Notes: generated from the sequence alone by a model not told the origin. Shown: positions 26,727 to 34,896, counted from the first letter of the stretch. The stretch: DNA of 64,000 nucleotides from Vreelandella maris (GCF_013371085.1 NZ_JABWCV010000012.1:62001-126000), one strand, 5' to 3'. Translations and numbers: made by a program.

Positions 26727-27533
26727 ATGCGGCGCATGGCGCTGCAACGGCTGCGGAGCGCGGGCGGGCTCGCCCGCTCGCTATTCATTTATTGGCGCCC
26801 GGGGCGTCAGCGGGGGCTCCAGCGCCTTTACCAGCCGTTTATTCAGCCTGGTGCTGTCGCGTTCGATATTGGCGCTCACTTAGGTGACCGCAGCGCGGCT
26901 TTTCATGCACTAGGCGCAAAAGTGATTGCTCTGGAGCCCCAGCCCGATCTCGTAAAGTGGTTTAAGCGATTGGTTAGGCCGAAAAGCATCACGCTGCTCC
27001 CCATGGCGGCTGGCCCAACAGAGGGTTTTGCCGACATCGCTATTAGCCCCGGCAACCCGACGCTTTCCACCCTGGCCACCGAATGGCGCGAACAGATTGG
27101 CGAGCGAAATTCGGGCTTTAGCCAAGTGCGCTGGGAACAGCGCTTGCGGGTACCGGTCACCACGCTGGATACGTTAATTGAAGAGTATGGTGAGCCCAGC
27201 TTTATCAAGATTGACGTTGAAGGCTTTGAAGCAGAAGTGCTGGCGGGGCTAAGCAGCCCGGTGGCGGCGCTTTCGGTGGAGTTTGTGGCGGGTGCATTAG
27301 CAGTTAACCACGCCTGTGTTAACCATTTAAGTCGTCTTGGCGAGTATCGCTATAACGTGGTCGCTGGAGAGCAGCGCCATTTCCGTTGGGCCGAGTGGCA
27401 AACGCCGCAAGCGATGACCGAATGGCTAAGCGCTGGCGCTGATGAGCTAGCTTCTGGCGATCTCTACGCCTGCCGCTCGGATCATCAGTTGCTTCAGAAC
27501 AATGTTCACAACACTATCCACAACAATGTTTAA
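26727..27533 (+). CDS. FkbM-family methyltransferase
   Basis: About 268 residues. The SAM-binding motif is VAFDIGAHLGDRSAAFHALGAKVIALEPQPD (near residue 30) and the family-defining C-terminal block is SFIKIDVEGFEAEVLAGL. The class O-methylates sugars, lipids or natural products. ATG 26727, with GGGA nine bases upstream, is chosen; ATG 26694, overlapping the end of opgG, is an alternative. The last codons derive from a 12-bp triplet repeat (27498-27533) giving the tail NNVHNTIHNNV. Probably co-transcribed with opgG and the creatininase. Confidence 0.85.
   Translation: MRRMALQRLRSAGGLARSLFIYWRPGRQRGLQRLYQPFIQPGAVAFDIGAHLGDRSAAFHALGAKVIALEPQPDLVKWFKRLVRPKSITLLPMAAGPTEGFADIAISPGNPTLSTLATEWREQIGERNSGFSQVRWEQRLRVPVTTLDTLIEEYGEPSFIKIDVEGFEAEVLAGLSSPVAALSVEFVAGALAVNHACVNHLSRLGEYRYNVVAGEQRHFRWAEWQTPQAMTEWLSAGADELASGDLYACRSDHQLLQNNVHNTIHNNV
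27498..27533. repeat. 12-bp tandem repeat at the end of the FkbM gene
   Basis: AACAATGTTCAC, AACACTATCCAC and AACAATGTTTAA follow each other exactly, in frame, the last supplying the stop codon. The repeated tail is probably not part of the enzyme fold. Confidence 0.8.
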
Positions 27534-27554
27534 ACCCTAAAGGCTTTTCATTTC

Positions 27555-28328
27555 ATGATTCACCACTGGCAAACGCTCACCGCACCGCAATTAGCCGAGT
27601 TCGCCCAACGCGATCCGGTAGCAGTGCTGGTACTCGGCGCCATTGAACAACACGGCACCCACCTTCCTTTGGCGACCGACCTCACTATTGGAGAAGGTCT
27701 GCAAGCCGCCATGCTGGTGGAGCTTGACCCGCATCTTAATGTGATCTGCCTGCCCGCCATTGCCGTCGGTGCAAGCGATGAGCATACCAGTTTCCCAGGT
27801 ACGCTGAGCCTGCCAGCGCCATTGGCGATCGCCACGCTAGAAGCGTATGGCGACAGCCTGGCCCGCGCTGGCATTCGTCGTCTGGTACTGCTGAATAGCC
27901 ACGGCGGCAATAAGGCGGTAATGGATTTAGCAGGCTTAACCCTGCGGCGGCGGCATGGAATGCGTGTGGTAAAAGCCACCTACACACGGCTCCCACCGCT
28001 AGAAGGCGCCATTGAGGCTAATGAGCTGCGTTACGGGTTACACGGTGGGCTACTCGAAACCGCCATGATGCGCTATTTGGCACCAACGCTTGTCCAGCTA
28101 GACAACTATCAAGCCACGCCGCCTGCGGCGCCCGCTGACGATGCTTTAGTGAGTGCAGAGGGTGCAGCAGCGTTTGCCTGGTTAGCGGAAGATTTAAGCT
28201 CCCATGGTGTGGCCGGTGATGCCAGCCACGCCAGCGCCGAATTAGGCGAGCGGCTGGTGATGCATTATGCCCGCCAGTTAGCGGCTGTCGTGACAGAAAC
28301 CGCCCACCTACCGCCGCTAACCAGCTAA
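27555..28328 (+). CDS. Creatininase/creatinine amidohydrolase family protein
   Basis: 257-residue metal-dependent amidohydrolase. Ligand motifs are VLGAIEQHGTHLPLATD (Glu, His, Asp), NSHGGNKAV and the HGGLLETAMM glutamate. The family includes creatininase, MftE and the archaeal ArfB deformylase, which acts on a GTP-derived formamidopyrimidine in flavin/F420 synthesis. The next genes encode GTP cyclohydrolase II-like and RibD-like proteins, so an ArfB-like pyrimidine substrate is an attractive but unproven choice. ATG with AAAGG upstream, 21 bp after the FkbM gene. Confidence 0.85.
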   Translation: MIHHWQTLTAPQLAEFAQRDPVAVLVLGAIEQHGTHLPLATDLTIGEGLQAAMLVELDPHLNVICLPAIAVGASDEHTSFPGTLSLPAPLAIATLEAYGDSLARAGIRRLVLLNSHGGNKAVMDLAGLTLRRRHGMRVVKATYTRLPPLEGAIEANELRYGLHGGLLETAMMRYLAPTLVQLDNYQATPPAAPADDALVSAEGAAAFAWLAEDLSSHGVAGDASHASAELGERLVMHYARQLAAVVTETAHLPPLTS

Positions 28329-28373
28329 AATTACTTCACGATTGGAGCAGCGTGAGCCCGCGACCGTTTGCGG

Positions 28374-29477
28374 TTAGCGCTGCCCGCTTAGTACGTCTTC
28401 TAACAGATGTCCGCCGCGGGTAGCCTTGGCGTTTAGATAGCGCTGGTTGTGATTGGTAACGCTACCGTACAACGCCTGGCGCGAGACGACCTCAATACCG
28501 CCCTGACGCAGCGCTTCCATTTTCAGCGGGTTGTTGGTCAGCAGCTGCACTTGCTCAATATCGAGTGCGTTAAGCATATCCACCGCTACCGCGTACTGGC
28601 GCTCATCGTCCCCAAAACCAAGCACTTGGTCGGCATCCACAGTATCCAGGCCACCGTCTTGCAAAGTGTAAGCGCGCAGTTTATTGGCTAAGCCAATGCC
28701 CCGTCCCTCTTGCGCCAAATAAAGCAGCACACCGCCGCCCATGGCCTGAATATCCGCGACTGCGTTGCGTAATTGCTCGCCGCAGTCACAGCGCAAACTG
28801 CCAAACAGGTCACCGGTTAAGCACGCTGAGTGCATGCGTAGTGGCACCGCTTCTTCCCAACTCTCCGGCTTACCAATAACGACGGCAACATGCTCGCGTA
28901 GGCCATCCGGCTCACGGAAAAGCACAAAGCGGCTTTCAGCGGCATCCTCCAAGGGAATATGTGCTTCGCTAACGCGCTTCAGCATGCCCGGCGCACCGGC
29001 CAAGCAGTGCTCAGCGTCTTTAGCGGTAACTTGCAGTAGCCGCCCTTCTGCTAGCTGTTGCTCGATATTCGCAGCGGCCTCTTTGCTGACAAAAGCACAA
29101 AGCGCTGCTGGAATTAACAGCGCGCGGCGCATCAGCGTAACGGCCCCTAGTTCGGCTAACCCCGCTGGCTTTAAGCCGCTTAGCAGCCCACTCGCAGGTT
29201 GCGAAAGCGCCTCCGCCGTGGCTAAGCCATGCAGCTCATTGGTGCTTATCCTTGTCGCGAGCGGCAAGCTGGCTGCTTCAGCGGCTAACGTTACGCCCAT
29301 GGCTGCCAAGCGGTGACGGGTAAGCACCAGCGAAGGCCGCGCGCCTGCTAACCGAGCAAGCGCTTCGACTGACTCACTGCCTTCCAGTGCCTGCACTAGC
29401 AAACGCTGCTCACCAGCATTTACCACTATTGGCAATCCGCGACGGATATCGAAAATAGCTCGTTCAATCTGGTACAT
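28374..29477 (-). CDS. ribA: GTP cyclohydrolase II with unusual N-terminal region (RibA-like)
   Basis: 367 residues. The C-terminal half is a complete GTP cyclohydrolase II: zinc cysteines Cys219, Cys230 and Cys232 in HSACLTGDLFGSLRCDCGEQL, then AQEGRGIGLANKLRAY with the catalytic tyrosine equivalent Tyr269, and TNNPLKMEAL. It should open GTP to the diaminopyrimidine first intermediate of riboflavin. The N-terminal 185 residues take the place of the RibB domain of RibBA proteins but I cannot see its acidic catalytic motifs, so that part is either degenerate or of another origin. AGGAGGCCTAC precedes the ATG. It is probably a pathway-specific paralogue rather than the housekeeping enzyme. Confidence 0.85.
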   Translation of the reverse strand: MYQIERAIFDIRRGLPIVVNAGEQRLLVQALEGSESVEALARLAGARPSLVLTRHRLAAMGVTLAAEAASLPLATRISTNELHGLATAEALSQPASGLLSGLKPAGLAELGAVTLMRRALLIPAALCAFVSKEAAANIEQQLAEGRLLQVTAKDAEHCLAGAPGMLKRVSEAHIPLEDAAESRFVLFREPDGLREHVAVVIGKPESWEEAVPLRMHSACLTGDLFGSLRCDCGEQLRNAVADIQAMGGGVLLYLAQEGRGIGLANKLRAYTLQDGGLDTVDADQVLGFGDDERQYAVAVDMLNALDIEQVQLLTNNPLKMEALRQGGIEVVSRQALYGSVTNHNQRYLNAKATRGGHLLEDVLSGQR

Positions 29478-31479
29478 GTAGGCCTCCTGGCTTCCTGGCG
29501 TGGGGGATGTACGCGCTTGCGCTGAACAACGTGCTGTTAACTACTTGTTCTGAACTACTTGCTCTTACCCAAGTAGCGCCCGCATGATGAAGCGGTTTTT
29601 TTAGCGCGGAGGCGTCATGCCCGACTCCCATGTCAATACGGGTGTTAATAGCAGTGTTATGAATACTAGCGGCACTATTTCGCTGGCCGATGCCTGGCAC
29701 TGGCTCTCGGCTCTGCGTCATCGGCGCCCTTGCGGGGTGGCGATCACCGTGACGCCAAGCGGTGAGTGGCAAACGGATCAGCCGGTCAGTATTGAGGCGC
29801 GTGAGCTGCTCGACTGCCTGACCCCGTTGGCCAGTCGCCCAGCCTGGGTCGTGGCTCAATTGGGCCAAAGCCTTGATGGTCGCATCGCGACGGAAAGCGG
29901 CCACTCCCATTACATCAACGGCCATGAAAGTTTGGTTCACCTGCACCGCCTGCGCGCCCTGGTCGACGCGGTGGTCGTGGGCGCGGGCACCGCCAGCGCC
30001 GATAATCCTCAACTGACCGTGCGACACGTTAGCGGCACTAACCCGACGCGGGTGGTGCTGGATCCACGCGGCCGTATCCCCAATGACTTGTCGCTGCTGT
30101 GCAAAAGTGCCGCGCCGACACTGCTGATTGTGGGGCCTGGGGCAGCGGACACGACGCTGCCTTCCCACGTTCAGCGCTGTGTGCTGCCGCTGGGTGCCAA
30201 CGGCCAGTTCAATCCGTTTGATGTCATCACCCTGCTGGCCGATAAAGGCCTGCCCCGTGTACTGATTGAAGGCGGCGGCATCACGGTATCTCAGTTTATC
30301 GAAGCGGGCGCCGTTGACCGGTTGCACCTGCTGGTCGCTCCGCTGCTGATCGGCTCCGGCAGGCCAGGGCTTCAAATGACGCCCATCCAGACGCTTGAGA
30401 GTGCGCTGCGCCCGCCCACGCGCACCTTCCGCTGTGGCGACGACACGCTGTTCGACCTGCATCTGCGGGATACCACCGCCTGAGGGCTGCGCTTTCTCGC
30501 GACGGCTTAGCGCCACCCAAATACCCGGTAGGCTCGCCAGTAGCACCAGCACACCGTAGGCCAACGACACCGCCACTCCTTGGGCGGGCGGCAGTCCTAC
30601 CAGCGCCCAGACCCCAGCCGCAGCGCCTTCCCGCAAGCCCCATCCGGCCACCGAAAAGGGAATCAGCATCGCCAACAGCAGCACCGGTGTCAGCGCCAGC
30701 ACATCCAATGCCGCTAGTTCAACGCCAATTGCCCGCGCCGCACACACCATCACTAAACCGTAGCTCAGCACAATGACCAGCGACGAGAATAGTTGCTGAG
30801 GCCATACATTACGCTGCCATAAGCCGCGTTTAACATCGCGCGCCAGGGCTTGGCACCAATGCGGCAGCCGTGCCAACCGATGGCTTATATGTTGGCGCAA
30901 CAGCAGGCCGCTGACGATAACCACCGCGAGCGCAGCCACGACGCCTAAGCCCACCGCAGTAAGTACTGACACTCCCAACGCGGCATGCCAGAGCGGTGAT
31001 AGCAGTAATGCCGCAAGCGTTAGCACAACCACAGCCACCTGGCCCGAGGCGCGCTCAATAATGACCGCTCGCCAAGCGCGACCGCGTGACTGCACCTGAG
31101 CCGCATGACGATGTGCCCGCCCGGCGTCGCCCAGTACTCCACCGGGCAACAGCTGATTAACCAGCAGCGCCAAATAGTACTCTCGCAGGGCATAAGCAAA
31201 CCGCAGCGGTACATCAATCAGCCCAGCGGTAAACTGCCAACGCCAAGCGCAGAGCATGACCTGCAGCGTACTGATGACTAACGCCAGCACTACCCACCCA
31301 GCCGAGAAGCGCTGCACTTCCGCCATGATGGCCCGGGGGTCGACCCACAACAACACGGCCCCCAGCAAGGCAATACTGATCACCACCCGCCGCAGCCATG
31401 GACTTTGCAGGCATGGGCTTTGCAGACATGGACGAATGTACGCGCCTAGCCGGGTGCACAACGTCTGAGCAAACCCCAT
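29464..31479 (-). CDS. Lysylphosphatidylglycerol-synthase-TM/flippase-like membrane protein with abnormal C-terminal read-through
   Basis: Residues 1-330 form a polytopic protein of the UPF0104/LPG-synthase transmembrane family: LPGGVLGDAGRAHRHAA near residue 115, IERASGQVAVVVL, and SVAGWGLREGAAAGVW near residue 275. Related proteins occur with glycosyltransferases in lipid or polysaccharide loci. Family members end near here, about base 30480, but no stop is present. The frame continues about 340 codons through the entire antisense strand of the ribD-like gene, ending 14 bp inside ribA. The extra part is basic, Gln/His-rich and shows no family I know. Either the stop was lost, or the true 3' end is misread. 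ATG 31479 follows GGAAGAGG. A 15-bp repeat (31397-31426) gives CLQSP twice near the N-terminus. Confidence 0.7.
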   Translation of the reverse strand: MGFAQTLCTRLGAYIRPCLQSPCLQSPWLRRVVISIALLGAVLLWVDPRAIMAEVQRFSAGWVVLALVISTLQVMLCAWRWQFTAGLIDVPLRFAYALREYYLALLVNQLLPGGVLGDAGRAHRHAAQVQSRGRAWRAVIIERASGQVAVVVLTLAALLLSPLWHAALGVSVLTAVGLGVVAALAVVIVSGLLLRQHISHRLARLPHWCQALARDVKRGLWQRNVWPQQLFSSLVIVLSYGLVMVCAARAIGVELAALDVLALTPVLLLAMLIPFSVAGWGLREGAAAGVWALVGLPPAQGVAVSLAYGVLVLLASLPGIWVALSRREKAQPSGGGIPQMQVEQRVVATAEGARGRAQRTLKRLDGRHLKPWPAGADQQRSDQQVQPVNGARFDKLRYRDAAAFNQYTGQAFIGQQGDDIKRIELAVGTQRQHTALNVGRQRRVRCPRPHNQQCRRGTFAQQRQVIGDTAAWIQHHPRRVSAANVSHGQLRIIGAGGARAHDHRVDQGAQAVQVNQTFMAVDVMGVAAFRRDATIKALAQLSHDPGWATGQRGQAVEQLTRLNTDRLIRLPLTAWRHGDRHPARAPMTQSREPVPGIGQRNSAASIHNTAINTRIDMGVGHDASALKKPLHHAGATWVRASSSEQVVNSTLFSASAYIPHARKPGGLHVPD
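29539..29566. repeat. 14-bp direct repeat between ribA-like and ribD-like genes
   Basis: AACTACTTGTTCTG is followed directly by AACTACTTGCTCTT in the divergent promoter region. No FMN riboswitch (RFN element) is recognisable in this 139-bp gap. Confidence 0.75.
29617..30483 (+). CDS. RibD C-terminal domain (pyrimidine reductase) family protein
   Basis: 288 residues with the dihydrofolate-reductase-like fold of the RibD reductase but without the zinc deaminase domain of true RibD. Motifs: VAQLGQSLDGRIATESGHSHYI, RALVDAVVVGAGTASADNPQLTVR, RVLIEGGGITVSQFI and LHLLVAPLLIGSGRPG. It would reduce a ribosylamino-pyrimidine with NADPH. GGAGGCGTC precedes the ATG. Divergent from the ribA-like gene; together with the creatininase the set can process a GTP-derived pyrimidine. 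The antisense strand carries the extended flippase reading frame. Confidence 0.87.
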   Translation: MPDSHVNTGVNSSVMNTSGTISLADAWHWLSALRHRRPCGVAITVTPSGEWQTDQPVSIEARELLDCLTPLASRPAWVVAQLGQSLDGRIATESGHSHYINGHESLVHLHRLRALVDAVVVGAGTASADNPQLTVRHVSGTNPTRVVLDPRGRIPNDLSLLCKSAAPTLLIVGPGAADTTLPSHVQRCVLPLGANGQFNPFDVITLLADKGLPRVLIEGGGITVSQFIEAGAVDRLHLLVAPLLIGSGRPGLQMTPIQTLESALRPPTRTFRCGDDTLFDLHLRDTTA

Positions 31480-31483
31480 CGGC

Positions 31484-33448
31484 TTAGGCCTCTTCCTGAG
31501 GCTTGGCAAGCGGGGGAATGGCAAAGAGATCACGGTGCCCCACCCAAATCCCCAGCTCGCCGTTGACCACCGCCTGCTGGCGCTGCTCCAACCAGCTGGC
31601 AATGCGTGCCGCGGCGTCAGGGGCTTGTTCGGTGGCGGCCTCGGCCCAACCTTCCAACAGCGCCATCATTAGCGGCTGCTGGTCACGGCTGCCAGCAGCC
31701 AGTTGCCATGGGGTATCGTCCTGCTCAATGCGATAATCGGCCTTTTCAAGGGTAGCTACTAACACCTTTTGAGCCTGACCGCCCAATGCATCCCCCAAGC
31801 CTTTATCGCGCTGTTGGTGGGCAATAAACATAGCCAACAGCCAGTGGTCTTCATCATCCAGCACCGGCTCGCCCTGGGCATTGATAAAGTGCCACTCTCC
31901 GGTCACGCTCAGCGCGATTAGAAGCGCTTGTTGCTGCTCGGCACAGCGCCCCACTAATGCCTCGATCCATTGCTGAGAAACCAGATCAAGCAGCGCCGAC
32001 GCCGTCACTAGGTGCGCATCGTCCAGCGGTACATCGGTAATCGGCTCCAGCGATACACAGTGCGTTTCGACGGCCACAGGCTGCCCTTGGCTATCGCTTA
32101 ACCCGGCGGCACGCTGGCGCGCCTGCGCTAACAAGAGGACATCGTGATCAATCAGCTCCCAGCGCTGGTGGCCGTTAAAGCGCGGGGCCAGAAAGCGCAT
32201 GTTACTACCCCGACCACAGCCAAGATCCGCGATCAGCGGCGTTGAGCTACGTGCCTCCAACCACTCGGCAGCTAATTGAGCAAGGCGCTGGCTGCGTGAG
32301 GCGAAATCAGCGGCCTCGCGCAGCGTTAGCCAATCGGATTCAAACTGACTCCCAGCGCGCAGGGTTAGCGAATCATTGGCGGCATGGTTTTGCGCTGTTA
32401 ACGCCGCGGCGAAGGACTCGCTCGCTGCCTGCCAATCGCTTAACTGGCCACGGGCCTGGGCAGCGCCATGACGCAGTTTCTGGCGCAGTTCTGCATCGTT
32501 ACAAAATCGGCTCAACGCGTCTTGAAGCGCCGCAACATCGCCCGGCTCAACGCTCAACCCGGCACCTTCTGGCAAGGTGTCGCGTAGCGCGCCACCGGTG
32601 GTAGTAATCACCGGCAGGCCATGGGCCAAGGCTTCGGTGACCACCATGCCATAGCCCTCATACCAGGAAGGCAGCACTAATGCATGCGCGTGTTGGTAAG
32701 CCGCTTCCAACGTCTCGCTATCGCACTCGCCGCGGAGATGCACACTGCTTTGCAAACCGTTCTGGTCAATCAACTGCTGCACGCGTTGCGTAAACGCCGC
32801 GTCTCGCGCGCCACCATAGCAGTCGCACTGCCAGCGATCACCGGCCACTCCCGCTAGCGCTTGAACCAGAATATCTTGCCCTTTGCGCGGCGTTAGCGTT
32901 GCCACACACAGCAGGCGCAGCGTTTCACCGGCCGCCGCTTCGGGGCTAAACGGTGCCTTGGCCACGCCTGGCTCCACCACGGTGACACTTGCATTGATGG
33001 GTATGTCATAAAGTGCCGCCAGCTCCGGCAAACGCCGAGCGGTAAAGTGGCTAGTGACAATAATGCGCGCCACAGAAGTAAGCGCGGTTAACTCGCTGCG
33101 ATGAAAGCGCTGCTGTTCAGCCTCATCAAGGCCCAGCTCATCGCCTAAGGGATGGTGTAGCAGCGCGGTAATATCCAGCCGCGTTGCATGCTGGGCGACC
33201 ACGTCAGGCAGCGCCCCCATGGCCAGGCCATCGATCACCACCGCCGCATGGTCGGGAAGTGACTCAAGCGCTTGAGCTAGTGCCGCTGCCGCATCGGCGT
33301 CCGCATCGGGAAACACGCCTGCCAAGCCCACGACGTCAATCTCCCAGCCCTGGTCACGTAGGGCAGAGACAATACGCGCATCGTAGATATAGCCACCGGT
33401 GCGCTGAGCAGGGTCACCGGCAACGATCAAGGTAAAACGCCGACTCAT
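31484..33448 (-). CDS. Glycosyltransferase family 4 fused to a SAM methyltransferase
   Basis: 654-residue two-domain protein. Residues 1-355 are a GT4 glycosyltransferase with a GGYIYDARIVSAL start, VATLTPRKGQDILVQAL and LPSWYEGYGMVVTEALAHGLPVI, the nucleotide-sugar motif. From about residue 390 a class I methyltransferase begins, with LIADLGCGRGSNMRFLAPRF as motif I and HLVTASALLDLVSQQWI later. Fusion suggests glycosyl transfer followed by methylation of the same product. Its start overlaps the pterin-synthase-like gene by four bases, and the flippase-like gene starts four bases after its stop, so all are co-translated. Confidence 0.88.
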   Translation of the reverse strand: MSRRFTLIVAGDPAQRTGGYIYDARIVSALRDQGWEIDVVGLAGVFPDADADAAAALAQALESLPDHAAVVIDGLAMGALPDVVAQHATRLDITALLHHPLGDELGLDEAEQQRFHRSELTALTSVARIIVTSHFTARRLPELAALYDIPINASVTVVEPGVAKAPFSPEAAAGETLRLLCVATLTPRKGQDILVQALAGVAGDRWQCDCYGGARDAAFTQRVQQLIDQNGLQSSVHLRGECDSETLEAAYQHAHALVLPSWYEGYGMVVTEALAHGLPVITTTGGALRDTLPEGAGLSVEPGDVAALQDALSRFCNDAELRQKLRHGAAQARGQLSDWQAASESFAAALTAQNHAANDSLTLRAGSQFESDWLTLREAADFASRSQRLAQLAAEWLEARSSTPLIADLGCGRGSNMRFLAPRFNGHQRWELIDHDVLLLAQARQRAAGLSDSQGQPVAVETHCVSLEPITDVPLDDAHLVTASALLDLVSQQWIEALVGRCAEQQQALLIALSVTGEWHFINAQGEPVLDDEDHWLLAMFIAHQQRDKGLGDALGGQAQKVLVATLEKADYRIEQDDTPWQLAAGSRDQQPLMMALLEGWAEAATEQAPDAAARIASWLEQRQQAVVNGELGIWVGHRDLFAIPPLAKPQEEA

Positions 33449-33843
33449 AGTGCGCCTTCGTAACTAGCCCAGGCCACATGAGACTCGTGCAGTTTGATCT
33501 CCATATGGGTAATGCCCTGGGCGGTGGTGCCCATTTTGCCTTCGCCAATCGCTTTGGCTAGCTGGTCGAAAATCACCTTAGCCATGAACTCGGTGGTGGT
33601 GTTTTTACCTTTAAATTCGCTTACTTCATCCAGGTTTTGGAAGTTGTAGCCTGCTAATACCTCTTTGACAGTTTCGCTGGCAAGGCCAATATCGATCACT
33701 AAGCCATCCTCATCCAGCTCAGGGCGCTGGAAAACCACATCCACCACATAGGTGGCGCCATGGGTACGCTGGGCGGGGCCAAAGATTTCGCCGTTAAAGC
33801 TGTGGGCAATCATAAAATGGTCACGAACGCATAAACGAAACAT
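33445..33843 (-). CDS. 6-pyruvoyl-tetrahydropterin synthase (QueD)-like protein lacking catalytic residues
   Basis: 132 residues with the T-fold of PTPS/QueD. In QueD, zinc is held by one His near residue 16 and a HxH pair, with a catalytic Cys four residues before that pair. Here His14 (IAHSF) and His28 (THGATY) remain, but the second His of the pair is Ala30 and the Cys position is Ala24 (GPAQRTHGA). The Asp-His pair becomes Asp72-Glu73. The pterin-binding Glu120 (KLHESHVAWASY) is kept. It therefore probably binds a pterin- or pyrimidine-like ligand but cannot do standard QueD chemistry. It lies in the middle of the operon with an MDR dehydrogenase and the GT4-methyltransferase. Confidence 0.8.
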   Translation of the reverse strand: MFRLCVRDHFMIAHSFNGEIFGPAQRTHGATYVVDVVFQRPELDEDGLVIDIGLASETVKEVLAGYNFQNLDEVSEFKGKNTTTEFMAKVIFDQLAKAIGEGKMGTTAQGITHMEIKLHESHVAWASYEGAL

Positions 33844-33876
33844 AAAAACTCCTGATTAATTGTTTAAAAACACAAG

Positions 33877-34896
33877 TTATGCGGAATATCGCAGCCGATG
33901 GCAGAGCTCAACACTACCGCGCCCAAACAGCGTATTAGCAAGCGTAGGCAATTGTTTAAAGTCGCTTTCACCGCTGATCAGTGCATCTAACCGCTCATCC
34001 ACCAGTAAGCTCAGCGCGAGCCTAAGGCGGCGCTGGTAGTCCCAACGAGGGCGAAGTTTTGGTGGCAGTTGGCCTACCTGGCTGGCTTTAAGCGTCAGCC
34101 GCTGGGAGTGAAAAGCGCCGCCCAACGGAATCGAGACATCGCCCTCGCCAAACCAGCTCATTTCGATAATGCGACCTTCACTACCCACTAACTCCAAGGC
34201 CTGGCGCAAGCCAGCCGAGTGACCGCTGGCATGGATCACGCAATCTTGATCATGGGGGGCTTGTTCAGGCGTGGCGAAGGCAACGCCTAACTGCTCGGCG
34301 AGCTGGCGGCGCGCTGGGTTGATATCGACCATATACACATCCACGCCGGGTACCTGGGCACACAGGTACGCCACTAGCGCGCCGACAACACCGGCTCCAA
34401 TAACGCAAATTCGTTCGCCCAGCATGGGCTCGGCATCCCACACGCCGTTGATGGCCGTTTCCATATTGGCGGCCAATACGGCGCGTTGAGCGGGCACATT
34501 GGCGGGCACTTCAAGCACCGCTGAAGCAGGCACGGTGTAGTAGTCCTGGTGGGGGAACAGGCAAAAGACGGTTTTATCTAAAAGTGCATCTGGCCCTTGT
34601 TCAACGCGACCAACGCTGCAGTAACCGTACTTGACCGGGGCGGGAAACTCACCCAACTGAAAAGGGGCGCGCATGCGCGAAAATTCGCTTTCAGGCACGC
34701 GACCGTTAAACACCAGCGATTCAGTGCCACGGCTAATACCGCTGTACAAGGTACGCACCTGCACTTCATCCTGAGCGGGCGTCGCCAGAGGCTCACCCCG
34801 CAGCTCGCCTTGGACTGGGCTGGTCACCCAGAAGGCGGTGGCGCAGCGGCTTTTGCCAGCGTCCTGTTTATTGCCAACATCGTCAGGCGTCGACAT
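33877..34896 (-). CDS. MDR-family alcohol-dehydrogenase-like protein without the catalytic zinc cysteine
   Basis: 339 residues, medium-chain dehydrogenase fold. The NAD(P)-binding motif is ICVIGAGVVGALVAYLCAQ near residue 170. Where zinc alcohol dehydrogenases have the catalytic cysteine in a CGTD-type motif, this protein reads SGISRGTES, with Ser55. Similar proteins (BchC-like annotations) act on hydroxyalkyl side chains or have unknown roles. AAGGATCGCTC precedes the ATG. It is the first gene of the four-gene operon running to the flippase-like protein and is divergent from a CDP-alcohol phosphatidyltransferase gene. Confidence 0.82.
   Translation of the reverse strand: MSTPDDVGNKQDAGKSRCATAFWVTSPVQGELRGEPLATPAQDEVQVRTLYSGISRGTESLVFNGRVPESEFSRMRAPFQLGEFPAPVKYGYCSVGRVEQGPDALLDKTVFCLFPHQDYYTVPASAVLEVPANVPAQRAVLAANMETAINGVWDAEPMLGERICVIGAGVVGALVAYLCAQVPGVDVYMVDINPARRQLAEQLGVAFATPEQAPHDQDCVIHASGHSAGLRQALELVGSEGRIIEMSWFGEGDVSIPLGGAFHSQRLTLKASQVGQLPPKLRPRWDYQRRLRLALSLLVDERLDALISGESDFKQLPTLANTLFGRGSVELCHRLRYSA

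Noticed and set aside
29478..29616. FMN riboswitch expected between ribA-like and ribD-like genes
   Set aside because: None of the conserved RFN-element blocks could be seen; the gap contains a 14-bp repeat instead.
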